DNA of 64,000 nt from Hoeflea sp. (GTDB lineage: Bacteria > Pseudomonadota > Alphaproteobacteria > Rhizobiales > Rhizobiaceae): the NCBI GenBank assembly GCA_020637795.1, contig JACKJT010000001.1, forward strand, positions 248,001 to 312,000, read 5' to 3'. The notes beneath the pieces were generated by a model. It had not been told where the DNA came from. It was given only the letters and a program-made list of their open reading frames with translations, and searched no databases. This document shows positions 8,870 through 18,320 of this stretch, piece after piece; position 1 is the first letter of the stretch, and every line of letters begins with the position of its first letter. The position numbers and the translations under genes were made by a program.

Positions 8870-10075
8870 ATGAAGCAGATTGAACGTTACATATTCCGCC
8901 GCATGAGCATGCTGACGTTCTGGTCGCTGTCCGCGGTCACCCTGCTTGTGATGACCACGCAGGTGGTGGTGCGCGTCAACGTGCTGACGACGACGGGACA
9001 GGCGTTTGGCGCGTTCGCCCTGCTGGCCGCCACACTGATCCCCTCGGTGCTGTCGATCGTGGCGCCGTTCGCCTTGCTGATCGGCGTCAGCCAGGTTCTT
9101 TCGAGCATGAATTCCGACAGCGAGCTGGTGGTTGTGGAAGCGGCGGGGGTTCCGCCGGCAACCGTTCTCAAACCGGTGCTGCTCTTGTCGGCACTGATCT
9201 CGCTGATGGTGCTCGTGGTGAGCAATTTTGTCGAGCCTTGGTCGAACAACAAGCTCTACGATGTCCTGGCCCAGGCCCAGTCGGACCTGTTTTCCGTCGC
9301 CGTGCGCTCCGGCGCCTTCATGAAGCTCGAGGACGGGCTCTATGTCCAGGTCAACGAGAAGCTGGCCGGCGGACAGATGGGCGGGATCTTTCTCTCCGAC
9401 AACCGCGCAGAAGACAACGAAACCATCTATTACGCGCGCAGCGGCGTGATCCGCAAATCCGAAGAGACCGACACCAGCATTCTCTACCTGGTCGACGGTG
9501 AATTGCAGCAACGCGATCTTTCCAACGACCGGATCTCGATCGTCACGTTTTCGTCCTATGCGCTGGACATGGCGGCCTTCGTGCCGGCCGGCAGCTCGTC
9601 GACGCGCCGGCCCAGCGAACAACCGACATCCTACCTGCTCGATCCGGCTCCCGACGACCCTTACCTGACGGCCTCGAAGAACCTGATCACCCAGGAGCTG
9701 GTCAAGCGGTTTTCCGGATGGATGTATCCGCTGGCGTTCGGCCTCGTGGCATTCTCGTTTCTCGGCAAGGCCCGCTCGAACCGGCACGAACAGGTCCAGA
9801 ATGGCGCACTTGTCGCCACCATCGCCTTGGGAAGCCGGGGATTCGGGTTCTACAGCAACGAAGCGTCCGGCATCAGCTCGGCCATGGAGGTGCTGTCATA
9901 CCTTATCCCGGCCGTCATTATTCTGGTGTTCGGCTTTCTGACACTGAGCGGCCGGGCGCTGACCATCCCGAAGGGTTGGGCCCAGTTGAACGACCGGCTG
10001 CTGGATATGACCGCGCAATGGTCCAACCGGCTTCAGGGCGGGCGCGGCAAGCCGGATCAGGGACGGTCGACATGA
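8870..10075 (+). CDS. lptF: LPS export ABC transporter permease LptF
   Basis: 401 residues with the LptF/LptG (YjgP/YjgQ) fold: three N-terminal helices (about 10-120), a periplasmic beta-jellyroll part and three C-terminal helices. It begins MKQIERYIFRRM, the usual short amphipathic start. With LptG it forms the inner-membrane channel that, with ATPase LptB (not in the window), extracts lipopolysaccharide. GGAAAGG lies 5 nt before the start. The stop overlaps lptG as ATGA. It heads a six-gene run of outer-membrane assembly and linked genes. Confidence 0.93.
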   Translation: MKQIERYIFRRMSMLTFWSLSAVTLLVMTTQVVVRVNVLTTTGQAFGAFALLAATLIPSVLSIVAPFALLIGVSQVLSSMNSDSELVVVEAAGVPPATVLKPVLLLSALISLMVLVVSNFVEPWSNNKLYDVLAQAQSDLFSVAVRSGAFMKLEDGLYVQVNEKLAGGQMGGIFLSDNRAEDNETIYYARSGVIRKSEETDTSILYLVDGELQQRDLSNDRISIVTFSSYALDMAAFVPAGSSSTRRPSEQPTSYLLDPAPDDPYLTASKNLITQELVKRFSGWMYPLAFGLVAFSFLGKARSNRHEQVQNGALVATIALGSRGFGFYSNEASGISSAMEVLSYLIPAVIILVFGFLTLSGRALTIPKGWAQLNDRLLDMTAQWSNRLQGGRGKPDQGRST

Positions 10076-11160
10076 GTGTCCCCGTCTCCACCCTGTCGCG
10101 CTATTTCTTCCGCCGGTATGTCACGACCTTCCTGACCTACTGCATCGGGTTGCTGTTGGTGATCCTGCTGGTCGACTTCAACGAAACCAGCCGTCGGCTT
10201 TCCCGGGCCGAGGACTACTCCGTGGCCCTGGGGTTGCTCATCTCGGCCTTGCGGCTGCCCACCGTCCTGCAACTGATCATCCCCTTTGTCGTTCTGGTCG
10301 CCTCGATCGCCACCCTGATGCAGCTCAACCGCAAGTACGAACTGGTGGTGACGCGGGCGGCGGGGATTTCCGCCTGGCAGTTCCTGGCGCCGCTGATCAT
10401 TGCGAACCTGCTGATCGGGGCCTTGTCGGTCACCGTGTTGAACACGCTCGCGGCCAAGGCCATGCTGATGGCGGAGGATATCGTGGTCGAGCGCAACCTG
10501 GGGGCCCAGCGTCCGACGAATGCCGCCCCCTGGCTGCGGCAACGCACCGAGGAAGGCGACACCGTTCTGGGCGCCCGCGCCAGCTCCGAGGGCGGCACCA
10601 AACTGTCCGGCGCAACCTTCTTCCTGTTTGACAAGGACCAGCGGATCAAGGAACGTCTGGAAGCAGAGAGCGCAGTGCTCGGGGACGGGGTCTGGCAACT
10701 GACCAATGTGAAGAAAATTCGCGGATCGCAGCCGGTGGAGCTTCTGGACTCGGTGAGCGTACCGACCAGCCTGAAAGCTGAATTCGTTGGCGAATCATTG
10801 GCTTCACCGGAGACCGTGCCGTTTTTCGAGTTGCGTGGGAAAATTGCAACGGCCAGGTCATTCGGCCTTCCGGCAACCAGTTACGAGATGCAATTCCACC
10901 GTTTGGTGGCGCTTCCGGCACTTTTGGCCGCCATGACCCTGATAGCGGCCATGGTATCGCTGAAATTTGTTCGCTTTGGCCAGTCTTTAACGGTCATCCT
11001 GGGTGGAATCCTGGCGGGCTTCGTGCTTTATGTCGTCTCCGAGTTGATCCAGGCGTTCGCGAACGCCGGAACCATTCCGCCTGTCGTGGCGGCATGGCTC
11101 CCGGTGTTGGTCGCCTCGGCATTGGGGACAACAGTGCTTCTCCACAAGGAGGACGGGTAG
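10072..11160 (+). CDS. lptG: LPS export ABC transporter permease LptG
   Basis: 362 residues, the partner of LptF with the same 3 helices + periplasmic domain + 3 helices arrangement. Starts MSVPVSTLSRYFFRRYVTTFL, typical of LptG. Overlaps lptF by 4 bp and its stop TAG shares its G with the GTG start of lptD, so all three are translationally linked. Conserved elements include LIIPFVVLVASIATLMQLNRKYELVVTRAAG, a cytoplasmic coupling segment. Function: inner-membrane half of the Lpt bridge delivering LPS to LptD. Confidence 0.93.
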   Translation: MSVPVSTLSRYFFRRYVTTFLTYCIGLLLVILLVDFNETSRRLSRAEDYSVALGLLISALRLPTVLQLIIPFVVLVASIATLMQLNRKYELVVTRAAGISAWQFLAPLIIANLLIGALSVTVLNTLAAKAMLMAEDIVVERNLGAQRPTNAAPWLRQRTEEGDTVLGARASSEGGTKLSGATFFLFDKDQRIKERLEAESAVLGDGVWQLTNVKKIRGSQPVELLDSVSVPTSLKAEFVGESLASPETVPFFELRGKIATARSFGLPATSYEMQFHRLVALPALLAAMTLIAAMVSLKFVRFGQSLTVILGGILAGFVLYVVSELIQAFANAGTIPPVVAAWLPVLVASALGTTVLLHKEDG

Positions 11161-13523
11161 TGGCGGGTGTGCGCCGGTCAAGAGTTCATGCGTTTGCTGG
11201 CGTCCTGTGCGCCGGCGTGGCCTTTTGCACCATTTTTTCCCTTGTTCCGCCGCAAGCCATGGCCCAGATTGCTGCGCCCGGAGGCGTCAGTGTGGCCGAA
11301 GACGCCAAGATGCTGCTGGCAGCCGATGAGCTGATCTACAACAATGATACGGGCATCGTCATCGCCAGCGGCGGCGTGCAGATCGATTACGGCAACTACA
11401 AGCTGGTTGCCGACAGGGTCGAGTACGATCGGAACACCGGCCGGGTGCAGGCCTTCGGTTCAGTCGAGATGGTCGAGCCGAGCGGCAACAAGATCTACGC
11501 CGACAATCTCGACGTGACCGACGATTTCGCCGATGGATTTGTCAATGCGCTGAGAATCGAGACGCCCGACAATACCCGCATTGCGGCGGAAAGCGCCGAA
11601 CGCGGCGGCGGACGGACGGCCTTCAACAATGGCGTCTATACGGCCTGCGAGGCTTGCGAGAAGCATCCGGAGCGTGCGCCCTTCTGGCAGGTCAAGGCCA
11701 AGCGGGTCATCCAGAATGGCGAGACCAAGACGATCCGTCTGGAACAGGCAACGTTCGAACTGTTCGGCATGCCGATCGCCTACCTGCCCTTCCTCGAGCT
11801 TCCGGATTATGATTCCAAGCGCAAGAGCGGCTTCCTCACACCCAGCTACCTGACCGCCGAAAATCTCGGCACCGGCGTTTCCATCCCCTATTACTGGGCC
11901 ATCTCGCCCTACATGGACGCGACCTTCACAGGCACCGGCTACACCAATCAGGGCTTTCTCGGCGAGGTCGAGTTCCGGCAGAACTTTGCCAATGGCGAAC
12001 ACACGTTGCGCATGGCGGGCATCTCCCAGCTCAATCCCGGCGATTTTGCTGCCGGTACTTCCGACGCGGCGGTCACTCGGCGGGGCATGATTGCGTCGAA
12101 AGGTCAGTACCGCTTCAACCCGCGCTGGACCTTCGGCTGGGATGGCATGCTGCAGAGCGACAACAATTTCTCCCGGACCTACGGAATTTCCGGGTATTCG
12201 AGCAGCACCGTCAAATCCGAAGTCTACCTGACAGGCCTGTCCAACCGCAGCCATTTCCACCTGCGCGCCTACCGCTTCGACATTCAGGACGCAACCCTGA
12301 CCGACCTCGCAGAAAGACAGCAGGCTGCCGTGCATCCGTCGCTCGACTACGCGCGCACCTTCTCCGATCCGGTCGCCGGGGGCGAATTGTCGCTCAACGT
12401 CAATGGCTACTCGCTGTCGCGCAAGGCCGACGACATCACGGTCCGGACCGGAGCCGCGTCGACCGATCCGCTGTTTGCCGATCGCTACAAGGGGTTTGCC
12501 GGCACCAATTCGCGGCTGAGTACAGAACTTGAATGGAAGCGGACCTTCACCACGATGAACGGCCTGCGCCTGACGCCGATCCTGGCGGCGCGCGGCGATG
12601 TGAATTCGGTCAATGTGGACACTCTGCCGACTGACTACAACGGCGCCTTCGCCGGCAATGGATCGCATGCACGCGGCATGGTGACGGCCGGCGTCGAAGC
12701 CAGCTATCCGGTGCTGGTGACCGCGGCTGGATCAAGCCATGTGTTCGAGCCGATTGCACAGGTGTTTGTCCGTCCCGACGAACAGCTGGCCGGCGGTATT
12801 CCGAATGAAGACGCGCAGAGCTTCGTTTTCGACACCACGTCGCTGTTCGAGCGCGACAAGTTTTCGGGCTTCGACAGGACCGAGGGTGGATCCCGGGCCA
12901 ATGTCGGGTTTCGCTACACCGGCAGCTTTGACAATGGCCTTCAGACGCAGGCCGCGTTTGGCCAGTCCTATCACCTGGCCGGCCTGAACTCGTTTGCCAC
13001 GCCGGATCTTTCGCAGGCAACACGGAATGCTGGTCTTGAAGGCCGTGTCTCGGATTTCGTCGGCATGGGCGGGGTATCCTACAAGGGGTTCTCGCTGGCC
13101 GCGTCGGCGCGCTTCGACAAGGATGACTTCCGCGCCGAGCGCACCGATGTCCGCGCCGGTTTCAGCAGGGACCGGGTCAGCACCTCGATGACCTACACCG
13201 AGATCAAGGCACCGCGGCCCTATGTTGCCGGTGACGAAGACCGCAAGGAAGTCACCGGTTATGCATCGCTCAAGGTCCATGACTACTGGCGCGTTGCAGC
13301 CTCGGCCAGCTACGACCTGGTCGACCGGAAGTTCAACAAGAACGCGTTCGGCCTGTTGTACGAAGACGAGTGCTTTGCGTTTGCGCTGGCCTATGAAAAC
13401 ACGCGGGACGACAGCAATACCAATGCCCGCGACTGGAAGGTTGGCGCCCGCTTGAGCTTCCGTACCCTTGGCGGCCTGGGCGCCGGCGGCGTTGAAAGCC
13501 CGTTGTTGCAACCCAGCTTCTAG
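11160..13523 (+). CDS. lptD: LPS assembly outer-membrane protein LptD
   Basis: 787 residues. A cleavable signal peptide ending near PQAMAQ is followed by an OstA/LptA-like beta-jellyroll (about 55-170: LLAADELIYNNDTGIVIASG) and a large C-terminal beta-barrel, as in LptD. It inserts LPS into the outer leaflet. Cysteine pairs (CEACEK near 165 and DECFAF near 735) could supply the disulfide needed for LptD maturation. Start is GTG at 11160, read as TAGTG with the lptG stop; no better start lies between the stop and the signal peptide. Confidence 0.93.
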   Translation: MAGVRRSRVHAFAGVLCAGVAFCTIFSLVPPQAMAQIAAPGGVSVAEDAKMLLAADELIYNNDTGIVIASGGVQIDYGNYKLVADRVEYDRNTGRVQAFGSVEMVEPSGNKIYADNLDVTDDFADGFVNALRIETPDNTRIAAESAERGGGRTAFNNGVYTACEACEKHPERAPFWQVKAKRVIQNGETKTIRLEQATFELFGMPIAYLPFLELPDYDSKRKSGFLTPSYLTAENLGTGVSIPYYWAISPYMDATFTGTGYTNQGFLGEVEFRQNFANGEHTLRMAGISQLNPGDFAAGTSDAAVTRRGMIASKGQYRFNPRWTFGWDGMLQSDNNFSRTYGISGYSSSTVKSEVYLTGLSNRSHFHLRAYRFDIQDATLTDLAERQQAAVHPSLDYARTFSDPVAGGELSLNVNGYSLSRKADDITVRTGAASTDPLFADRYKGFAGTNSRLSTELEWKRTFTTMNGLRLTPILAARGDVNSVNVDTLPTDYNGAFAGNGSHARGMVTAGVEASYPVLVTAAGSSHVFEPIAQVFVRPDEQLAGGIPNEDAQSFVFDTTSLFERDKFSGFDRTEGGSRANVGFRYTGSFDNGLQTQAAFGQSYHLAGLNSFATPDLSQATRNAGLEGRVSDFVGMGGVSYKGFSLAASARFDKDDFRAERTDVRAGFSRDRVSTSMTYTEIKAPRPYVAGDEDRKEVTGYASLKVHDYWRVAASASYDLVDRKFNKNAFGLLYEDECFAFALAYENTRDDSNTNARDWKVGARLSFRTLGGLGAGGVESPLLQPSF

Positions 13524-13658
13524 ACCGATGCGAAGCAAAGCAGGCACGATGCTGCCGTTTACGCCTCGTTTTCGCCGCATGCGATGGGCATTTACGTGCG
13601 ACTTCGGATTTGCAAGACTGCTGCCACCCCGTGTGACCGGACAAAAGGACTAGAAAGC

Positions 13659-14597
13659 ATGAACTTTCCCGCGATCTTTCGCCTTACCGGGCTGCTGTTG
13701 TCGTTTGCCCTGGTGCTGCCGCTGCTGCTTGTGCCGACGAGCACCGCGCGTGCAGCAAGCGAAATCAAGATCATCGTCAACAACCAGGCAATCACTAGCG
13801 TCGACATTGCGCGCCGGGTGGCGTTTCTCAGGCTGCAGCGCACCGGCGGAAACCTCGGCCAGAAGGCCCGGGAACAATTGATCGAGGAAGCCCTGAAGCT
13901 TCAGGAAGCCGCACGCATTCGCGTGCTTGTCTCCGATGCGCAGGTCGACGCCTCGTTTGAGCGTTTTGCGGCCTCCAACAACCTGTCCGCCAAGCAGCTG
14001 ACGCAGGTGCTCAACCAGGCCGGGGTCACGCCGAAGCACTTCAAGAACTTCATCCGGGTGCAGATGAGCTGGCCGCGGGTCGTCAGCGCAGTCGGCGCGG
14101 GTGGCGGCGGCATGTCGACCCAGGACCTGGTTTCCAAGATGCTGGAGCGGGGCAACGACAAGCCGACCACCACCGAGTATTTTCTCCAGCAGGTGGTTTT
14201 CGTGGTCCCCGCCAACAAGCGGTCCAAGTCCGTGCTCAACGCCCGCAAGCGCGAAGCCGATCAGTTGCGTGGCCGAATCCAGGGCTGCGACAGTGCCGCC
14301 TCGATGATCATCGGCTTGCGCGACGTATCGCTGCGTCAGCTTGGCCGCATCATGCAGCCGCAATTGCCGCCCGACTGGAAACCGCTGATCGAAAAAGCCA
14401 AGGCGGGTGGAGCGACAACGTCGCGGATTACGGAGCGTGGCGTCGAGTTCATCATCATATGCTCGGCCAAAACCGTTTCCGACGACAAGGCGGCTGAACT
14501 GGTATTCCGCTCGGAGAATGAAGAGACCGGAGACTCCGAGGAAGCCAAGAAATACCTCGCCGAACTGCGCAAGCGTGCGGTTATTGCCAACAAGTAA
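13659..14597 (+). CDS. SurA-like periplasmic chaperone/peptidyl-prolyl isomerase family protein
   Basis: 312 residues with a signal peptide (about 1-33, cleavage near ARAAS). The SurA N-terminal helical domain follows: EIKIIVNNQAITSVDIARRVAFLRLQ, then QVLNQAGVTPKHFKNFIRVQMSW. The rest is a degenerate parvulin-like segment. Its place between lptD and pdxA mirrors surA between lptD and pdxA in enterobacteria, supporting a role in folding outer-membrane proteins such as LptD. Shorter than E. coli SurA (about 430) and with at most one parvulin domain, so isomerase activity is doubtful. AAAAGGAC precedes the ATG. Confidence 0.85.
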   Translation: MNFPAIFRLTGLLLSFALVLPLLLVPTSTARAASEIKIIVNNQAITSVDIARRVAFLRLQRTGGNLGQKAREQLIEEALKLQEAARIRVLVSDAQVDASFERFAASNNLSAKQLTQVLNQAGVTPKHFKNFIRVQMSWPRVVSAVGAGGGGMSTQDLVSKMLERGNDKPTTTEYFLQQVVFVVPANKRSKSVLNARKREADQLRGRIQGCDSAASMIIGLRDVSLRQLGRIMQPQLPPDWKPLIEKAKAGGATTSRITERGVEFIIICSAKTVSDDKAAELVFRSENEETGDSEEAKKYLAELRKRAVIANK

Positions 14598-14610
14598 GGA
14601 TCTCCCCGTC

Positions 14611-15657
14611 ATGACCGGGCACCGCCGCGCGCTGGCATTGACCATGGGCGATCCCGCCGGAATAGGCCCGGATCTGGCACTTGCCGCCTGGAAAGACCGG
14701 GACCGGCTCGAACTGCCGGCATTCCTGATGATCGCAGATCCGGCAATGCTGGCGGACCGGGCGAAGCTGCTCGGTCTCGATGTTCCGCTTGTCGAAGCCA
14801 CGGCCGAAAGCGCCGCAGCGAAGTTCGCCACCGCCCTGCCCGTGCTGCCGGTTGCGCTGGCCAGGCCTGCGGTACCGGGTCAGCCGGATTCGGGCAATGC
14901 GGAGGCGGTCATCGAAGCCATCCGGCTCGCGGTGGAGTTGACCACAGCGTCCAGAACCCGCGCCGTGGTGACCAATCCGATCGCGAAATCAGTGCTTTAC
15001 GAGTCCGGCTTCGGCTTTCCCGGACACACCGAATACCTGGCGCATCTCGCAAGCGAGACCGCGGGCCATCCGGTCATACCGGTGATGCTGCTTGCCGGGC
15101 CGAAACTGCGTGTCGCGCCCGTCACCATCCATATTCCGCTGAGGCAGGTCCCAGACGCGCTGACCACCCGGTCGATCGTTGATACCGGGCGCATCATCGC
15201 GCAAGACCTCGCGTCCCGCTTCGGCCTGAGTGCGCCGCGCATCGCCATTTCCGGCCTCAACCCGCATGCGGGCGAGGATGGCGCGCTGGGCAGCGAGGAC
15301 GCCGAGATCATCGCGCCGGCAATCGCCAAATTGCGGGCGTCCGGAATCGATGCGTTCGGCCCGCTTCCGGCCGACACCATGTTTCACGACGATGCCCGGG
15401 GCACGTATGATGCGGCCATCTGCATGTACCATGACCAGGCGCTGATCCCGGCCAAGACGCTGGGCTTCCACGATTCGGTCAACGCCACGCTGGGCCTGCC
15501 TTTCATCCGCACGTCGCCGGATCACGGGACCGCATTTTCGCTGGCGGGCAAAGGCGAGGCCCGCTTCGACAGCCTGGTGGCGGCGCTGAAGCTTGCCGCC
15601 AAGATGTCCAACACCGAAATCGAATCCGCAACCCTTCACGCATTGAGCAGGGCATAA
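14611..15657 (+). CDS. pdxA: 4-hydroxythreonine-4-phosphate dehydrogenase
   Basis: 348 residues. Starts with the family signature LTMGDPAGIGPDLAL. Metal-binding histidines are in GHTEYLAHLA, NPHAGEDGALG and MYHDQALIPAKTLGF. The enzyme oxidises 4-phosphohydroxy-L-threonine in the DXP-dependent route to vitamin B6. It lies 13 bp after the SurA-like gene and its TAA overlaps the rsmA ATG by one base (TAATG). The surA-pdxA-rsmA order is the same as in E. coli. Confidence 0.95.
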   Translation: MTGHRRALALTMGDPAGIGPDLALAAWKDRDRLELPAFLMIADPAMLADRAKLLGLDVPLVEATAESAAAKFATALPVLPVALARPAVPGQPDSGNAEAVIEAIRLAVELTTASRTRAVVTNPIAKSVLYESGFGFPGHTEYLAHLASETAGHPVIPVMLLAGPKLRVAPVTIHIPLRQVPDALTTRSIVDTGRIIAQDLASRFGLSAPRIAISGLNPHAGEDGALGSEDAEIIAPAIAKLRASGIDAFGPLPADTMFHDDARGTYDAAICMYHDQALIPAKTLGFHDSVNATLGLPFIRTSPDHGTAFSLAGKGEARFDSLVAALKLAAKMSNTEIESATLHALSRA

Positions 15658-16487
15658 TGGCCTCCACACCCAACGGCTTGCCGCCGCTGCGCGACGTTGT
15701 CGCCACCCATGGGCTGGCGCCGAAAAAGGCGCTTGGACAGAATTTCCTGTTCGACCTCAACCTGACGGCCAAGATCGCCCGGTCGGCGGGCCCGCTGGAG
15801 GGCTTTACCGTGTTCGAGATCGGCCCAGGCCCGGGCGGCCTGACGCGGGCGTTGCTGGCGCAGGGGGCAACCCGCGTGGTGGCGGTTGAGCGGGACCCGC
15901 GCTGCCTGCCGATTCTCGCCGAAATCTCCGCTCACTATCCCGGACGGCTCGAGGTGGTGGAGGGGGATGCGCTCGAGACCGACCTGGCAGAACTGGCCAA
16001 CGGCACTCCCGCCAAAATCGTCGCCAACCTGCCCTACAATGTCGGAACGCAACTGCTGATCAACTGGCTGACGGCCGATGTCGACCACCCGTTCTGGACG
16101 TCGATGACGCTGATGTTCCAGAAAGAAGTCGGCCAGCGGATCGTCGCAGCCCCGGGTTCGAACCATTACGGCCGCCTGGGCGTGCTGGCGGGGTGGATCG
16201 CGCACAGCGAGATCCTGTTCGACGTGCCGCCGCAGGCCTTCACGCCGCCGCCCAAGGTCACCTCGAGCGTGGTGCAGCTCGAACCGCTGAAACAGCGCCT
16301 GCCCTGCGATCTCGCGAAACTCGAGCGCGTCACCCATGCCGCCTTCGGCCAGCGCCGCAAGATGCTGCGCCAGAGCCTGAAGCCGCTGGGCGGGGAAGCC
16401 TTGCTGGAACGGGTCGGGATCGAGCCCACACGCCGCGCCGAGACGCTCAGCGTCGCCGAATTCTGCGCGCTGGCCGAGGCTCTGTAG
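15657..16487 (+). CDS. rsmA: 16S rRNA dimethyladenosine methyltransferase
   Basis: 276 residues. SAM-binding motif FEIGPGPGGLTRALL and catalytic motif NLPYNV identify RsmA/KsgA, which dimethylates two adjacent adenines near the 3' end of 16S rRNA using SAM. The N-terminal KKALGQNFLFD is diagnostic. Last gene of the lptF-rsmA run; it converges on mdeR with 38 bp between stops. Confidence 0.96.
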   Translation: MASTPNGLPPLRDVVATHGLAPKKALGQNFLFDLNLTAKIARSAGPLEGFTVFEIGPGPGGLTRALLAQGATRVVAVERDPRCLPILAEISAHYPGRLEVVEGDALETDLAELANGTPAKIVANLPYNVGTQLLINWLTADVDHPFWTSMTLMFQKEVGQRIVAAPGSNHYGRLGVLAGWIAHSEILFDVPPQAFTPPPKVTSSVVQLEPLKQRLPCDLAKLERVTHAAFGQRRKMLRQSLKPLGGEALLERVGIEPTRRAETLSVAEFCALAEAL

Positions 16488-16525
16488 CCTTCAGGCGGCG
16501 CCGCCCTTCCGACTGCAGGATCCGC

Positions 16526-16987
16526 CTATGAAGGCAGCGCCGGAAACACGCCGGTCTTCTTGATGGTTCCGTAGACGATGCTCGTGTCGATCGACGCTAT
16601 GCCGCCGATGGCGTGGATGCGATTGCGGATGAAGTCCTCGTAATGGTCGAGACCGGCGACCACGACCCTGAGCAGGTAATCCGCCGGTCCGGTCATCAAA
16701 TGGCACTCCAGCACCTCCTCTATCGCCCTGATGCGGGCCTCGAACTCCTGGATATGGCTGCCGGTGTGCCGCTCGAGCCGGATGCGGATGAACACCATCA
16801 TCGGCAGCCCGTAGGCCTTGGCGTCGACATCGACGCTGTAGCCGCGGATCACACCGCTGTCCTCGAGGTTGCGAAGCCGGCGCAGGCATGGCGAAGGCGA
16901 CAGGTTCACCGCAGCAGCGAGGTCCTGGTTGGTCATGCGGGCGTTGGCTTGCAGCGCCCGGACGATCTGGCGATCCTTGCCGTCCAT
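16526..16987 (-). CDS. mdeR: Lrp/AsnC family regulator, probable MdeR
   Basis: 153 residues: an N-terminal helix-turn-helix (MDGKDRQIVRALQANARMTNQDLAAAV...SPSPCLRRLRNLE) and a C-terminal RAM ligand-binding domain ending in the usual GxxxxxTSIV-like block (IDTSIVYGTIKKTG). Divergently placed from mdeA, exactly as mdeR is beside mdeAB in Pseudomonas putida, where an Lrp homologue activates the methionine gamma-lyase operon. Function by context: sensing methionine or a related amino acid. AAAGGATC precedes the start, mirroring the site before mdeA. Confidence 0.85.
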   Translation of the reverse strand: MDGKDRQIVRALQANARMTNQDLAAAVNLSPSPCLRRLRNLEDSGVIRGYSVDVDAKAYGLPMMVFIRIRLERHTGSHIQEFEARIRAIEEVLECHLMTGPADYLLRVVVAGLDHYEDFIRNRIHAIGGIASIDTSIVYGTIKKTGVFPALPS

Positions 16988-17050
16988 TTCGATCCTTTCT
17001 GGCAGATAATTCCAATACTGATATCCGTTCGAGCATAAATAGCAATCAAA

Positions 17051-17075
17051 TGCCCTTCAAGATAGGGCAATCTTG
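17051..17075 (+). promoter_or_regulatory. Interlocked inverted repeats upstream of mdeA
   Basis: TGCCCT (17051-17056) pairs with AGGGCA (17064-17069), and CAAGAT (17058-17063) pairs with ATCTTG (17070-17075). The two pairings share bases and exclude each other. The block ends 25 bp before the mdeA start and about 63 bp from mdeR. It may be an MdeR operator or, if transcribed, a small structure near the ribosome-binding site AAGGAT. Confidence 0.4.
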
Positions 17076-17100
17076 CTTCTGCATCGGAAAGGATCCCGTC

Positions 17101-18306
17101 ATGAAAACCAGCAGCAAGAACTTCTCCACCCGCGCCATCCACCATGGCTACAATCCCATGGATCATCAGGGCGCGCTGACGCCGCCGCTGCACCTGACAT
17201 CGACCTTTGCCTTTGACAGCGCCGAAGCCGGCGGCGAGATGTTTGCGGGCGAGCGGCCAGGCTACATCTATTCACGCATTTCCAACCCGACGCTTGACCT
17301 GCTGGAACAGCGCATCGCGGTGCTGGAAGGCGCGGAAGCCGGGCTGGCTCTGGCTTCGGGCATGGGCGCGATCACCGCGGCGCTGTGGACGCTCTTGTCC
17401 CCGGGTGACGAGGTCATTGTGGACAAGACGCTCTATGGCTGCACCTTCGCCTTCATGCGCCACGGGCTCTCCAAGTTCGGCATCACCATCACCCATGTCG
17501 ACATGACCGATCCGGCCAACCTGACCTCGGTGATCTCGGAGAAGACGCGGGTCGTCTATTTCGAGACGCCGGCCAATCCGAACATGCGGCTCGTCGATAT
17601 CGAGGCCATCTCGAAGATCGCCCATGCGAGCGGCGCGACGGTCGTTGTCGACAACACCTATGCCACCCCCTTTCTCACCCGCCCGATCGAGCTCGGCGCC
17701 GACATTGTCGTGCACTCGGCCACCAAGTATCTCGGCGGCCACGGCGATGTTGTCGCAGGCCTGCTGGTCGGCAGCGCCGAGCAGGTCTCGCAGATCCGGA
17801 TGTTCGGCATGAAGGACATGACCGGCGCGGTGATGGCCCCGTTCAACGCGATGCTGATCCTGCGCGGGCTGAAGACGCTGGCGCTCAGAATGGAGCGGCA
17901 TTGCGCCAACGCGCAACAGGTGGCCGCCATGCTGGAGGCGAGCAACGGCGTGGCGAAGGTCCACTATCCGGGTCTAACAAGCTTCGAACAGCACGCGCTT
18001 GCGCTCAGGCAGATGCCCGGCTTCGGCGCGATGATCGCCTTTGAACTCGATGGCGGCATCGAAGCCGGACGGCGGCTGATGAACCGGCTGACCATGATCG
18101 GGCGCGCGGTTTCGCTTGGAGACGCGGAATCGCTGATCCAGCACCCGGCGAGCATGACGCATTCGACCTACACTGCCGAAGAACGGGCCGAACACGGCAT
18201 TTCCGACGGGCTGATCCGTTTGTCGGTGGGGCTTGAAGATGTCGACGACATCATCGACGATCTGGCCCAGGCGCTGGCCGGCGAACCGGTTCGCGCGGCT
18301 GCTTAG
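17101..18306 (+). CDS. mdeA: Methionine gamma-lyase
   Basis: 401 residues, PLP enzyme of the Cys/Met metabolism family. Splits L-methionine to methanethiol, ammonia and 2-oxobutyrate. Recognised by near-colinear similarity to P. putida MdeA from the start (FSTRAIHHGYNPMDHQGAL) to the end (LSVGLEDVDDIIDDL). PLP lysine K209 in HSATKYLGGHGD; C114 in TLYGCTFAF, a cysteine characteristic of methionine gamma-lyases and absent from cystathionine lyases; SRISNPT supplies the neighbouring active-site residues. Followed after 14 bp by mdeB, whose product consumes 2-oxobutyrate. Substrate could extend to homocysteine or S-methyl analogues. Confidence 0.92.
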   Translation: MKTSSKNFSTRAIHHGYNPMDHQGALTPPLHLTSTFAFDSAEAGGEMFAGERPGYIYSRISNPTLDLLEQRIAVLEGAEAGLALASGMGAITAALWTLLSPGDEVIVDKTLYGCTFAFMRHGLSKFGITITHVDMTDPANLTSVISEKTRVVYFETPANPNMRLVDIEAISKIAHASGATVVVDNTYATPFLTRPIELGADIVVHSATKYLGGHGDVVAGLLVGSAEQVSQIRMFGMKDMTGAVMAPFNAMLILRGLKTLALRMERHCANAQQVAAMLEASNGVAKVHYPGLTSFEQHALALRQMPGFGAMIAFELDGGIEAGRRLMNRLTMIGRAVSLGDAESLIQHPASMTHSTYTAEERAEHGISDGLIRLSVGLEDVDDIIDDLAQALAGEPVRAAA

Positions 18307-18320
18307 GAAAGGCAACACCC

